64,000 nt of DNA from Neisseria elongata subsp. elongata (lineage in GTDB: Bacteria; Pseudomonadota; Gammaproteobacteria; Burkholderiales; Neisseriaceae), in the NCBI RefSeq assembly GCF_900113545.1, contig NZ_FOPS01000005.1:124001-188000 (forward strand), read 5' to 3'. Shown here piece by piece: positions 39,172 to 49,131 of the stretch. The notes under the pieces were generated by a model that searched no databases, was not told the origin of the DNA, and was given only the letters and a program-made list of their open reading frames with translations. The first letter of the stretch is position 1. Every line of letters starts with the position of its first letter. A program made the position numbers and the translations under genes.

Positions 39172-40014
39172 TTAATCTACCGGATATAAAAGCGCGTAAC
39201 GATGCGGTTTAAATATTCTATAATACAACTTTCTTAACGGCATATTATAGTGTCTGACTTTTCTCTCCCTATCTTTTATAAAGCTTTCCATCATATCATG
39301 GAAAAATAGACCATTTTCCTTATATAGGCTATAGTGCTTATTATATATTTTCAGCATATTGTCAGATTTCTTCTGCTTGGTTGCCGTATTGCATACGGAA
39401 GACGAATCTTCTCTTTGGCGATAAAAAAACAATGCTTCCGGTATTTTATAAGGTATGCCGCCATCTTTAATTATAGAAATAAACAAATCCCAATCTTCAT
39501 ACATCCCTAAATCTGTATCAAACCCCCCAACTTTATCAAAATGAGATTTTCTAATTAACGCAGTAATATAAATACCATTATTTAATAAGAAATCTGTCAT
39601 TTTAAATTGCGGCTGCCACAATTGATTTTTCCTGCCAAAAAGTTGGACATCGCTATAAACAATAGATATTGATTCATCCTGTTCTGCAACCGACACACAT
39701 TTTTTTAGATAATCTGGATGCAATTTATCATCCGAATCCAAACATACCAGATATTTCCCCGTTGCACGCCTAATCGCATTCATTCTCGCAATAATACAAT
39801 AACTGTTTTTTTGTGAAATTACAGTTAAATTAGCATGTTTTTCCTTATATCTATTAAGCACATCCAATGTATTGTCAGTAGATCCATCATCAACGGCAAT
39901 AACTTCAAAATCCTGTAAAGTTTGCGCAAACAAACTATCCAATGTTTCAGGCAGGTATTTGGCAGTATTAAAACAAGGAATAATGACGGAAACCAAGGGA
40001 TTTTGTGTATTCAT
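39172..40014 (-). CDS. Glycosyltransferase family 2 protein
   Basis: 280 residues, GT-A fold: VSVIIPCFNTAKYLPETLDSL, DFEVIAVDDGSTDNTLDVL, and the metal-binding CLDSDDKLHPDYL near residue 93; MYEDWDLFISII near 175 carries the catalytic-region ED. It likely adds a sugar to the lipooligosaccharide or O-linked glycan. The gene is visibly AT-rich (many AAA/TAT/ATT codons) against its GC-rich surroundings and has no DUS, both signs of recent transfer. Shine-Dalgarno AGGAC seven bases before ATG. Confidence 0.88.
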   Translation of the reverse strand: MNTQNPLVSVIIPCFNTAKYLPETLDSLFAQTLQDFEVIAVDDGSTDNTLDVLNRYKEKHANLTVISQKNSYCIIARMNAIRRATGKYLVCLDSDDKLHPDYLKKCVSVAEQDESISIVYSDVQLFGRKNQLWQPQFKMTDFLLNNGIYITALIRKSHFDKVGGFDTDLGMYEDWDLFISIIKDGGIPYKIPEALFFYRQREDSSSVCNTATKQKKSDNMLKIYNKHYSLYKENGLFFHDMMESFIKDRERKVRHYNMPLRKLYYRIFKPHRYALLYPVD

Positions 40015-40033
40015 TTAAAGTCCTATTATTATT

Positions 40034-41059
40034 TTAATTGGGGAGATTTATTTCCTGATACGGGTTAATTTTTAAAATGTAGTTTATCCAATTGCCGAAA
40101 CTATATTTTTTTCTTATAGATTCATCAATTTGAACATATGGTTTTTCTAAAAAATCATCCAATGCGGCAAAATCATAGCCGTCCCAAATTAAAAAATTAT
40201 TCGGATGATAAAAATCATAATATTTGACTTGGGGGTTAGTCGTAATGAGTTTTTGCTGATACCCTAAGGCCTCAAAGGTACGAAAAGATAGGCCTTTATG
40301 CTCATCAATAACAAAATCAATTAAAACCCTTGCCTGACGCGCCCTATTAATATTTTCTTCAAAATCAATTATCTTATCAATAATTGTTATACTATCATCA
40401 GGGTATATCTTACGTCCATCACCGTTCCTTTTCCAAAGAATGTTAATATCCGCCGTTTTTTTTCTTTCTTTAACATAACGGCCGAATCTGGCAATTACTG
40501 CCGCCCGGGAATCCATATGGACACCCGTAAAATAAAAGTCCAATGTTCTTTCAGGCACATTTTCCAAATTATTATCAAAATAAAAATTTGTGGCGGGGAA
40601 CAGCGGATAATCCGGATTTTTTAAATCATCCGGATCAAATACATAAAATCTATCAAATTCTTTAATTAACGGATAAATGGCAGGAAATCGATGTAACCCG
40701 TCAAATTGATAATTAACCACGCCATGCTTGCTCTGCCGTTTCAGAAATCGAATAAATTCCTGGCTATATATATCGCCACTAATCAACAAAACATAATCTA
40801 GCCCGCCTGCCTGCTTAATTTTTTCATTAATATTATTTTGTAGCACCTGCCATTTAAGCTGTTTTTTTGCATAGGTATCGTTATAAACAATTTTCCGCCA
40901 CTTTACTTTCAACCAGCTGCCAAATGACGGATAACGGAAACTTTCTCCATTTTCCACAATATCGATAACGTTGAATCCATGATATTTTAGATTCTCATGT
41001 ATCAGTTTATACAAACCCGATACAACCGGCATACCAAACAAAATGGTTTTAGCTGTCAT
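40034..41059 (-). CDS. LPS/capsule biosynthesis glycosyltransferase-like protein
   Basis: 341 residues. N-terminal strand KTILFGMPVVSGLYKLIHENLKYHGFNVI and a C-terminal part with HKGLSFRTFEALGYQQKLITTN resembling the E-rich donor-binding region of CgeB/GT-B type enzymes and putative LPS biosynthesis proteins of Haemophilus and Neisseria. DYVLLISGDIYSQEFI and NYQFDGLHRFPAIYPLI are consistent with that group. No membrane helix. AT-rich and DUS-free like its neighbour 39172-40014, 19 bp away; the two were probably acquired together. Confidence 0.65.
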   Translation of the reverse strand: MTAKTILFGMPVVSGLYKLIHENLKYHGFNVIDIVENGESFRYPSFGSWLKVKWRKIVYNDTYAKKQLKWQVLQNNINEKIKQAGGLDYVLLISGDIYSQEFIRFLKRQSKHGVVNYQFDGLHRFPAIYPLIKEFDRFYVFDPDDLKNPDYPLFPATNFYFDNNLENVPERTLDFYFTGVHMDSRAAVIARFGRYVKERKKTADINILWKRNGDGRKIYPDDSITIIDKIIDFEENINRARQARVLIDFVIDEHKGLSFRTFEALGYQQKLITTNPQVKYYDFYHPNNFLIWDGYDFAALDDFLEKPYVQIDESIRKKYSFGNWINYILKINPYQEINLPN

Positions 41060-41120
41060 GCTGCATTCCTAGATAAATCTAAAGCCGTCCAAATTCTCAG
41101 ACGGCCTTGCAATTTTCGAT

Positions 41121-43184
41121 TTACTCGCCCAAGAGCGCAATATCCGCTACCGCGTTCATCTGTTCTGCCAAACGGTTCAGCAAATTCAGGCGGTTTTGTT
41201 TTACGGCGGGGTCTTCCGCCATCACCATTACGCCGTCGAAGAAGGCATCGACTTGCGGTTTAACGGAAGCCAGTTCGGACAAGGCGGTTTGGAAATTGCC
41301 TTCGGCAACAGCAGCGGCGATTTTCGGCTGCAAGCCTTGTGCAGCGGCATACAGGGCTTTTTCTTCATCTTGTTGCAGCAGGCTTTCATTGACTTCGCCC
41401 AGCGCGGCATCGGCTTTTTTCAGCAGGTTTTGCACGCGTTTGTTGGCGGCAGCGAGCGCGGCGGCTTCGGGCAGTTGTTTAAACGCGGCAACGGCTTGCA
41501 GTTTGGTGGTCAAATCGTCCAAACGGCGCGGCTGTTTGGCGAGTACGGCGGCGACGATGTCTTGCGGATAGTCGTTTTGCAGCAACACGGCAAGGCGCGC
41601 CTGCATGAAGTCGGCGGTTTCAGACGGCGTTTTTTCGTTGAGCAAACCTTTGGGGAAGCTGTCGAAGGTCGTCTGAATCAGCTCGTTCACGTCCAAGCCA
41701 TACTGCATCAGCATCCGCAAAATACCCAAGGCAGCGCGGCGCAGGGCGTAGGGGTCTTTGTCGCCGGTCGGGATCAAACCGATGCCCCAAATGCCGACCA
41801 GGGTTTCCAGTTTGTCTGCCAGCGCAACGGCAGTGGCGGTTTTGCTTTCAGGTAGCCTATCGCCGGCAAAACGCGGCTGATAGTGCTGCTCGATGGCTTC
41901 GGCGATTTCTTCGGTTTCGCCGTCTAGGAGGGTATAGTATTTGCCCATCGTGCCTTGCAGTTCGGGAAACTCGCCGACCATTTCGGTCACCAAGTCGGCT
42001 TTCGCCAAACGCGCGGCGCGTTCGGCTGCGGCGGCATCCGCACCCAAAGCTTTGGCGATGTGGGCGGCAATGCTTTGCAGGCGTTCGATGCGTTCGGCTT
42101 GCGAGCCGATTTTGTTGTGGTACACCACGTTTGCCAGCTTGGGCAGGCGGCTTTCCAAAGTCGCTTTCTGGTCTTGTTTGTAGAAGAACTCGGCATCAGA
42201 CAGGCGCGCGCGCAAAACGCGTTCGTTGCCTTGGATGATGTGCGACGGGTCTTCGGTTTGCAGGTTGGAGACCAGCAGGAAGCGGTTCATCAGCTTGCCG
42301 TTTTGGTCGAGCAGCGGGAAGTATTTTTGGTTTTGCTGCATGGTCAGAATCAGGCATTCCTGCGGTACGGCGAGGAAATGTTCTTCAAAACCGGCTTCCA
42401 ATACCACAGGCCATTCAACCAGCGCGGTCACTTCGTCCAGCAGGGCTTCATCGGCGGCTACGGTGGCTTTCAGACGACCTGCCTGCTCGTTCAAAGCCGT
42501 CTGAATCACGGCTTTGCGCTCGACAAACGAAGCGACGACTTTGCCTTGCTCGCGCATTTGTGCGGCGTAGCTGTCGGCGTTTTCAATGGTGATTTCGCCG
42601 CTGGAAAGGAAGCGGTGTCCCAAGGTTTGATTGCCACTTTGCAGACCCAAAACGCTGACGTTCACGATGTCGCCGCCGTGCAGCACAATCAGCCCGTGAA
42701 CGGGGCGCACGAAGGTAAACGTGCTGCTGCCCCAACGCATTACTTTCGGAATCGGCAGTTTCTTAACGGCTTGATTGATAATGTCTTCCAAAAGTTCGCC
42801 CAACGGTTTGCCGGTTTGGATATATTCGTAGGCGTACACATCCTGCTTGCCGTCGTGGACGATGGTCAAGTCTTCGATTTTCGCACCCGCACCGCGCGCA
42901 AAACCTTCCAAGGCCTTGGTCGGCGCACCATCTTTCATGGCATTCGCCACGGCAGGACCTTTTTTCACGATTTTCTGATCGGCTTGAACGGCTTTAACGT
43001 TTTTGATTTGAACAGCCAAACGGCGCGGCGAGGCGTAGGCGGTAAATTCGGCTGCGCCGTCAATCAGTTGCGCTTTTTCCAAGCCTTCGGCAACAGAAGC
43101 AGCGAAGTGGTTGCCTAAATTATTCAGGGCTTTGGGAGGAAGTTCTTCGGTAAGGAGTTCGATTAAAAGGGTTTGGGTTGTCAT
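41121..43184 (-). CDS. glyS: Glycine--tRNA ligase beta subunit
   Basis: 687 residues, standard size. Begins MTTQTLLIELLTEELPPKAL, with VKKGPAVANAMKDGAPTKALEGFARG, MRWGSSTFTFVRPVHGLIVL, VPQECLILTMQQNQKYFPL and a C-terminal DALR-like anticodon-binding part with DGVMVMAEDPAVKQNRLNLLNRLAEQMN. It binds tRNA-Gly and completes the alpha2beta2 enzyme with GlyQ, encoded 20 kb away. It contains both host-type and mucosa-type uptake sequences, suggesting a mosaic gene. Confidence 0.96.
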   Translation of the reverse strand: MTTQTLLIELLTEELPPKALNNLGNHFAASVAEGLEKAQLIDGAAEFTAYASPRRLAVQIKNVKAVQADQKIVKKGPAVANAMKDGAPTKALEGFARGAGAKIEDLTIVHDGKQDVYAYEYIQTGKPLGELLEDIINQAVKKLPIPKVMRWGSSTFTFVRPVHGLIVLHGGDIVNVSVLGLQSGNQTLGHRFLSSGEITIENADSYAAQMREQGKVVASFVERKAVIQTALNEQAGRLKATVAADEALLDEVTALVEWPVVLEAGFEEHFLAVPQECLILTMQQNQKYFPLLDQNGKLMNRFLLVSNLQTEDPSHIIQGNERVLRARLSDAEFFYKQDQKATLESRLPKLANVVYHNKIGSQAERIERLQSIAAHIAKALGADAAAAERAARLAKADLVTEMVGEFPELQGTMGKYYTLLDGETEEIAEAIEQHYQPRFAGDRLPESKTATAVALADKLETLVGIWGIGLIPTGDKDPYALRRAALGILRMLMQYGLDVNELIQTTFDSFPKGLLNEKTPSETADFMQARLAVLLQNDYPQDIVAAVLAKQPRRLDDLTTKLQAVAAFKQLPEAAALAAANKRVQNLLKKADAALGEVNESLLQQDEEKALYAAAQGLQPKIAAAVAEGNFQTALSELASVKPQVDAFFDGVMVMAEDPAVKQNRLNLLNRLAEQMNAVADIALLGE
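41666..42480. repeat. AG-mucDUS-type uptake sequences inside glyS
   Basis: AGGTCGTCTGAA at 41666-41677 (exact) and its reverse TTCAGACGACCT at 42469-42480 (exact). A host-type GCCGTCTGAA lies only about 20 bp from the second, so both dialects occur in one gene. Confidence 0.75.
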
Positions 43185-43290
43185 GCGGGTTTCTTTCGAT
43201 TTTTTGTGTTTTGTACCAATCGGTTTGTCTCATTCAGAATTTAGAGGCAGGCCGTCTGAAAGCGGAGCGGGAATGATGATGCAGCATTCG

Positions 43291-45138
43291 TTACGCCGTT
43301 TCCGGACGCTTGCTCAACTCGGCATAGTAGCCTTGTTTTTCCAATAATTCTTTATGCGTTCCTTCTTCAATGATGCGGCCGTCGCTCATCACGATAATGC
43401 GGTCGGACTGCTCGATGGTGGTCAGGCGGTGGGCAACGATGATGCTGGTCCGGCCGTGCATCAGGCGTTCCAATGCTTGCTGAACCAGCCGTTCGGATTC
43501 ATTATCCAGCGCGCTGGTGGCTTCGTCGAGCAGCAGGATGGGTGCGTCTTTCAGGATGGCGCGTGCAATGGAAACACGCTGCCGTTGGCCGCCTGAAAGT
43601 TTGTGGCCGTTCGCACCGATTTCCATGTCCCACCCTTGCGGATTTTGCCGGACAAAATCCCACAAGTTGGCGGCTTTCAGCGCGCGCTCCACCGAATCGG
43701 CATCGGCATTGGGACAACCGTAAAGCACGTTATTATACAGGGTATCGTCAAATAGAAATACATCTTGGGATACCAAGGCAAACTGTTTGCGCAGGCTTTC
43801 CAAGGTCAAATCGCCGATGTCGATGCCGTCAAGCGAGATGCGGCCGGATTCGGGCGTAATGAAGCGCGGCAATAGGTTGATGGCCGTGGTTTTCCCGCTT
43901 CCGGAACGGCCGACCATGGCGACTTTTTCCCCCGGCCGGATATGGAGCGTGAAATCGTCCAAGGCTTTGTTTTCCTGCTCGGGATAACGCACATCGATGT
44001 GCTCGAAACGGATGCTGCCTTTTGCGGTCTCGATGGTTTGCGTACCGTTGTCGGCTTCATTTTCCGTATCGAGGAAGGCATATACGTTGTCGGCGGCGAT
44101 AAACATGGCCTGCATGGGAATCCCGATGTTAGACAAGTTTTTAATCGGGCTGACCATTTGCAGCATGGCAATGATAAAGGCCATGAATTCGCCGATGGTG
44201 GTCGCCCCGCTGCGGCTCTGCCACAAGGCGATAAAGATGACGACGGCTAATGCGGCTGAAGCAATGAACTCGCTGATGGGCGAACGGGCGGAGGAAGCCT
44301 GTGCGATTTTTTTGTTGATACGGGTAATTTTTTGGTTTACCGCCGTGAAGCGGTCAAGCGCGTTTTGATAACCGCCGAACAGTTTGACGATGCGGTGGCC
44401 CTGATGCAGTTCGTTAATGACTGTGGTCAGCTCCGCCATACTAGTTTGTGCGCCGATTTGCGGTTCTTTCAGCCGGTTTCTGTAGTAGCGCGATAATCCC
44501 AGCAGTAACGGGAACATGACAACCACCACCAAGCTCAACTGCCAGTTGAGATACAGCAGGACACACACCAAACCGGCCACAATCAGGCTGTCCCGGGTAA
44601 CGGTGATGAAAACATCGGAGGCATTGGAAATGGCGATATTGGCCTGAACCAAAAAACGGCTGGAAATGTTGCCCGAAGATTCGGCCTGCTGTTTTTCGGA
44701 CGACAAGTGCAGCATTTTGTCGAACATGTCCTGCCGCAGGTGCTTAATCGCCTCTATGCCGACCCAGGAAAGCAGATAGCCGCTGGAAAAGCGGCCGATG
44801 CCGCGCAAGGCTACCAACACCAGCAGAAACAAAGGCACAGCCCAGATTTTCTGCTCCGTCCCCCAAATCAGGTAGTTCATTTTGTCTTTGAAGGTAATCA
44901 GTGCGCCGTACCAATGCGCCGCCTCGCCGGACACGGGTGCGGCCTGCGGCGCGGCAAAACCCTGATTGACCAAAGGTGCAATAAAGGCAGCAAGGTAGCT
45001 TTCCGTAGCCGCCACCACCATAATGGCCAGCAAAGCCCAGACAATGCGGATTTTGTAGGGTGTGAGGTATTTCAGCAGCCGCATAAAATTGCGGGTGTCT
45101 TTTTTATTGAACAGGCTGAAGTTTGTTTGTTCTGTCAT
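43291..45138 (-). CDS. msbA: Lipid A export ABC transporter MsbA
   Basis: 615 residues: six-helix membrane domain (for example IRIVWALLAIMVVAATESYLAAFIAPLVN and LVVVVMFPLLLGLSRYYRNRL) and an ATPase domain with Walker A GRSGSGKTT near residue 420, signature LSGGQRQRVSIARAIL, Walker B ILLLDEATSALDNE and the switch His in VAHRLTT. The order and the beginning (FMRLLKYLTPYKIRIVWALL) fit MsbA, which flips lipid A core to the periplasmic leaflet. Nearby rml and galU genes support a lipooligosaccharide role. Confidence 0.93.
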   Translation of the reverse strand: MTEQTNFSLFNKKDTRNFMRLLKYLTPYKIRIVWALLAIMVVAATESYLAAFIAPLVNQGFAAPQAAPVSGEAAHWYGALITFKDKMNYLIWGTEQKIWAVPLFLLVLVALRGIGRFSSGYLLSWVGIEAIKHLRQDMFDKMLHLSSEKQQAESSGNISSRFLVQANIAISNASDVFITVTRDSLIVAGLVCVLLYLNWQLSLVVVVMFPLLLGLSRYYRNRLKEPQIGAQTSMAELTTVINELHQGHRIVKLFGGYQNALDRFTAVNQKITRINKKIAQASSARSPISEFIASAALAVVIFIALWQSRSGATTIGEFMAFIIAMLQMVSPIKNLSNIGIPMQAMFIAADNVYAFLDTENEADNGTQTIETAKGSIRFEHIDVRYPEQENKALDDFTLHIRPGEKVAMVGRSGSGKTTAINLLPRFITPESGRISLDGIDIGDLTLESLRKQFALVSQDVFLFDDTLYNNVLYGCPNADADSVERALKAANLWDFVRQNPQGWDMEIGANGHKLSGGQRQRVSIARAILKDAPILLLDEATSALDNESERLVQQALERLMHGRTSIIVAHRLTTIEQSDRIIVMSDGRIIEEGTHKELLEKQGYYAELSKRPETA

Positions 45139-45174
45139 TGGTTTCCGATTGGGATGTGTTGCCTCGGTTTTATT

Positions 45175-45206
45175 TTTTCAGACGGCCTCCGAAGGCCGTC
45201 TGAAAA
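45175..45206. terminator. DUS hairpin between msbA and galU
   Basis: TTTTCAGACGGCCT and AGGCCGTCTGAAAA around a 4-nt loop in the spacer upstream of msbA and downstream of galU. Confidence 0.7.
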
Positions 45207-45289
45207 TCGGCGCGGCCGGGTTCGGCAAGGCGGATTATGCCACAAGCCGCCCTCTTCCGCCTTGGTGCGGCACGCTTCACACCTGCCGA

Positions 45290-46162
45290 TCAAACCCCGG
45301 CGGCATACTGCCGCAGCAGTTCGCGGAATTGCTCGCCGGTTTCGGGGTGTTTCAAACCGTAGGCGACGGTGGCTTCGAGATAGCCGAGTTTACTGCCGCA
45401 GTCGTAGCGTTTGCCTTCAAAAGCATGGGCGAGGACGAACTCGTGGTCCAGCAGGCGGGCAATGCCGTCGGTCAGTTGGATTTCGTTGCCTGCGCCGCGC
45501 GGCAAATTGGTCAGAAGGTCGAAGATGCGCGGAGTCAGAATATAGCGGCCGACAACGGCCAGGTTGGAGGGTGCTTCTTCGGGCTTCGGTTTTTCGACGA
45601 TATTGGTAATCCGCTGGAAGTTTTTCAGTTTTTCCACTTCGACAATACCGTAAGAGCCGGTTTGCGACGGATCGACGGTTTCCACCCCCAGTACGCTGTT
45701 GCCGCTTTGATTGTAAACTTCGACCATCTGTTTCAGCGCACCTTTGGGCGCATCAATCAAATCGTCGGCAAGGATGACGGCGAACGGCTCGTCGCCCACA
45801 GCCGCACGGGCGCACAATACGGCGTGTCCCAAGCCCAATGCTTCGGTTTGACGGATGTAAAGGCAGGTGATATTCGGCGGCAGGATGTCGCGGACGTGTT
45901 CCAGCAGCTTGTCTTTATGGCGTATTTCCAATTCGGTTTCCAGCTCGTAGGCTTTGTCGAAATGGTCTTCGATACTGCGTTTGTTGCGGCCGGTGATGAA
46001 CACCATTTCTGTGCAACCCGCTTCCACCGCTTCTTCCACCGCATATTGAATCAACGGCTTATCAACGATAGGCAGCATTTCTTTCGGGCTGGCCTTGGTG
46101 GCGGGCAGGAAGCGCGTACCCATGCCTGCAACGGGGAAAACGGCTTTTTTTATCGGTTTCAT
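45290..46162 (-). CDS. galU: UTP--glucose-1-phosphate uridylyltransferase
   Basis: 290 residues from [20 protein letters not shown] (complement 46162). Nucleotidyltransferase loop [60 protein letters not shown] and [10 protein letters not shown]. It makes UDP-glucose for lipooligosaccharide and other glycans. An in-frame extension upstream runs through a DUS and is not used. Confidence 0.95.
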   Translation of the reverse strand: MKPIKKAVFPVAGMGTRFLPATKASPKEMLPIVDKPLIQYAVEEAVEAGCTEMVFITGRNKRSIEDHFDKAYELETELEIRHKDKLLEHVRDILPPNITCLYIRQTEALGLGHAVLCARAAVGDEPFAVILADDLIDAPKGALKQMVEVYNQSGNSVLGVETVDPSQTGSYGIVEVEKLKNFQRITNIVEKPKPEEAPSNLAVVGRYILTPRIFDLLTNLPRGAGNEIQLTDGIARLLDHEFVLAHAFEGKRYDCGSKLGYLEATVAYGLKHPETGEQFRELLRQYAAGV

Positions 46163-46237
46163 TACATTTCCTTTTTCAGACGGCCTTCTTGAAGCCGCCG
46201 ATTCTACCTTCCGACAGGGCAGGCTTTCAACCGACAA

Positions 46238-46269
46238 AGGCCGTCTGAAAACCTGATTTCAGACGGCCT
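46238..46269. terminator. DUS hairpin downstream of the MarR gene
   Basis: AGGCCGTCTGAAA and TTTCAGACGGCCT around a short loop, 15 nt past the stop of the MarR gene. Confidence 0.7.
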
Positions 46270-46283
46270 CTATGATTGATCGG

Positions 46284-46781
46284 CTATTTATTCAGTTTAT
46301 CCAACAGCTTGCCTAAAAGCCGTTGCAGCTCGCGGTGGTCTTTTTCGCTGAAACCCGTCCACAGGCCGCTGCGTTTTTCGTTCAACATCGGCTGTATCTG
46401 CTTGATGAGCTTTTCGCCTTCCTTGGTCAGGCTCAACACGATTTGACGGCGGTCGTATTCGTTGATACGGCGGGTTACCCATTTGTTGGCCACCATTTCG
46501 TCCGACAGGCGGGTGGCACTGGTGCGGGTCAGGTTCAGAATGTCGCTGAGACGGGAAGGCATGATTTCCTGATCGGGGCTGAGGTATACCGCCAACAGCG
46601 ACAACCACATGTTTTCATTGATGCCCGTGCCTTTCAGGCATTGGTTGAGGTTTTCGCTCATCGATTCGGCGGTCAGCCGCACAAGGCGTGCCGTCAGGGC
46701 TTCCTGCAAGGGGTATTCCGGCAGTTTTTCCGCCAACGAGGTTAATTGTTCGGTTACTTCGGTACGTGAAAAGTTCATCAT
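46284..46781 (-). CDS. MarR family transcriptional regulator (EmrR/MprA-like)
   Basis: 165 residues from two adjacent ATGs (46781, 46778). Winged-helix core: INENMWLSLLAVYLSPDQEIMPSRLSDILNLTRTSATRLSDEMVANKWVTRRINEYDRRQIVLSLTKEG, with the DxRR wing (DRRQ) near residue 118. Overall spacing matches EmrR/MprA rather than the FarR-type MarR protein of Neisseria as I remember it. EmrR proteins control drug-efflux genes; no efflux gene is adjacent, so the target is unknown. RBS context is weak (GGAAG). Confidence 0.85.
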   Translation of the reverse strand: MMNFSRTEVTEQLTSLAEKLPEYPLQEALTARLVRLTAESMSENLNQCLKGTGINENMWLSLLAVYLSPDQEIMPSRLSDILNLTRTSATRLSDEMVANKWVTRRINEYDRRQIVLSLTKEGEKLIKQIQPMLNEKRSGLWTGFSEKDHRELQRLLGKLLDKLNK

Positions 46782-46931
46782 GCTTCCATTCTTTCCGGTT
46801 GATTTTATTGCAGACGCAGCCTGCAATTAGTAGGAATCCGTATAGTAAACTGAGTAACTTGCAGCATGGCTGATTGTCGGATAATCGGTTATATCAATCG
46901 GTCAAACGGTTGTATTTTTCAGACGGCCTGC

Positions 46932-48158
46932 CTATTCCGCCCCCTCTTTCCGCGTTTGGCGTTCAAACTCTGCCAAAGACATATCCATGCTTTCCAAACC
47001 CGGGGTCAGGATGCGCGAAACGGCCTCGCCCACGGCATCCTGCGTGGTACGGGCGGGACGGTAGACGAAGAGTTTGAACAGTTCGCCCAACCCGATATGC
47101 TCGGCATTGGTTTTCAGCACCCAGCCGTGCTGCACTTGGTAAACATAACCGTGCCGCGCCAGCTTTTCCAAAAGGTCGCCCAATTCGTCGTAGCCCATAT
47201 TGATGCGGCTGCGGAAATCCTTAACGCGCAGGGTCAGGCCGTCGTTTTGCGCCCGATAGAGCATCAGCAGGATTTTCAATACGTCGTCGAAACGGCCGTG
47301 CGCGCCAAACGAGCGGCGGAATGCGTCGTCCTGCCAATAGGAAAGCGAAGCGGTCAGCACTGCGCCGGTGAGCAGTAGCATCCACAGCAGGTTCAGCCAG
47401 ATGAGGAATACGGGGATGGCGGCAAACGCGCCGTAAATCAATGTATAGCTGTTGAACGTGCCGACATACCAGCCAAACCCGCGCTGAGCCAAATCGAGCA
47501 GCACGGCGGTCAGTGCGGCACCGATCAGCGCGTGGCGGGCGGGCACATAGCGGTTGGGCACCACACGGTACAGCAGCCACAGCGCGGCGGCGTTCATCAC
47601 CAGCCCGCCGACCGTTTTGATGCCGTCTGAAAGGCGCGTATCTTGATTCGCCCACTCCTGATGCCGCAGCAGCAGTTCCCACACCGACAATCCCGCGCCG
47701 ACGGCCAGCGGTGCGAAGGTCAGCAGCATCCAGTACACCAAAAACTGCGTCCACAGAGGACGGCGGTTCTGCGCACGCCAAATGCGGTTGAAGGTTTGGT
47801 CTATCGTGCGGATCAGCATCACGGCGGTAACGCCGAGGAACACGATACCGATGGCGGTCAGATTGCCGGCATTGCTTTGAAATGTCGCCAGATAACCGTG
47901 CACCGCATCCGCGCCCTGCGGCACCAGATAACCGTCTATCAGCTCAATAACCGACGACGACAGATCGTCGAACACCGGAAAGGCCGACAAAATAACCAGT
48001 GCGACGGTCAGCACCGGCACCAGCGCCAACAGCGAAGTAAACGTCAGGCTGGCCGACACCTGCGGCACGTCCACCTCGTTAAACCGTTGGTAAAGAAAGC
48101 GTGCAAACCCGAACAGGCGCGACTCGCGCACGGCTTGCCATGATGGTTGTTTCAGCAT
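46932..48158 (-). CDS. YihY/BrkB family inner-membrane protein
   Basis: 408 residues: LYQRFNEVDVPQVSASLTFTSLLALVPVLTVALVILSAFPVFDDL is the YihY/virulence factor BrkB family opening, then helices with GNLTAIGIVFLGVTAVMLIRTID, YWMLLTFAPLAVGAGLSVWELLL and FNSYTLIYGAFAAIPVFLIWLNLLWMLLLTGAVLTASLSYW. The soluble C-terminal 110 residues (RFDDVLKILLMLYRAQNDGLTLRVKDF) may be a winged-helix domain. Function is not established. The family was once wrongly called RNase BN. Confidence 0.9.
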   Translation of the reverse strand: MLKQPSWQAVRESRLFGFARFLYQRFNEVDVPQVSASLTFTSLLALVPVLTVALVILSAFPVFDDLSSSVIELIDGYLVPQGADAVHGYLATFQSNAGNLTAIGIVFLGVTAVMLIRTIDQTFNRIWRAQNRRPLWTQFLVYWMLLTFAPLAVGAGLSVWELLLRHQEWANQDTRLSDGIKTVGGLVMNAAALWLLYRVVPNRYVPARHALIGAALTAVLLDLAQRGFGWYVGTFNSYTLIYGAFAAIPVFLIWLNLLWMLLLTGAVLTASLSYWQDDAFRRSFGAHGRFDDVLKILLMLYRAQNDGLTLRVKDFRSRINMGYDELGDLLEKLARHGYVYQVQHGWVLKTNAEHIGLGELFKLFVYRPARTTQDAVGEAVSRILTPGLESMDMSLAEFERQTRKEGAE

Positions 48159-48178
48159 ATTCTGCCTTCGTCCGCCTG

Positions 48179-48219
48179 TTTTCAGACGGCCTCCGAAGCA
48201 CGCAGAGGCCGTCTGAAAA
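48179..48219. terminator. DUS hairpin upstream of YihY and of the flavoprotein gene
   Basis: TTTTCAGACGGCCTC and GAGGCCGTCTGAAAA around an 11-nt loop between divergent genes; more likely an uptake hotspot than a functional terminator here. Confidence 0.6.
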
Positions 48220-48262
48220 CGAATTCTCCGACATTATCCAAACATTTCTTCAATCATTCTAA

Positions 48263-48883
<621 letters not shown>

Positions 48884-48900
48884 CCCCGCCCTCAACAAAC

Positions 48901-48942
48901 AGGCCGTCTGAAAAACCGTCCGCAAGGTTTTCAGACGGCCTT
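48901..48942 (+). terminator. DUS hairpin after the flavoprotein gene
   Basis: AGGCCGTCTGAAAAACC and GGTTTTCAGACGGCCT around an 8-nt loop, followed by T residues; another DUS follows at 48959. Confidence 0.75.
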
Positions 48943-49131
48943 TCGCATCCTGTCGCAGAGGCCGTCTGAAAGCACGGCTGAAAAACAACCGGTGCGCTTC
49001 CTTCCGTTTTTCTGATGGCCTCCATCAAAATTTCGGATTACACCCGTTTACACAAACTTACTATACTGCCTGCCAACGGCCGTCTGAAAGCCGTTCAAAC
49101 AAAATATATATGACTACGACGGAGAAACTCC

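Noticed and set aside
46284-46781. Assignment of the MarR gene to farR
   Set aside because: The sequence pattern is EmrR/MprA-like and there is no farAB nearby.
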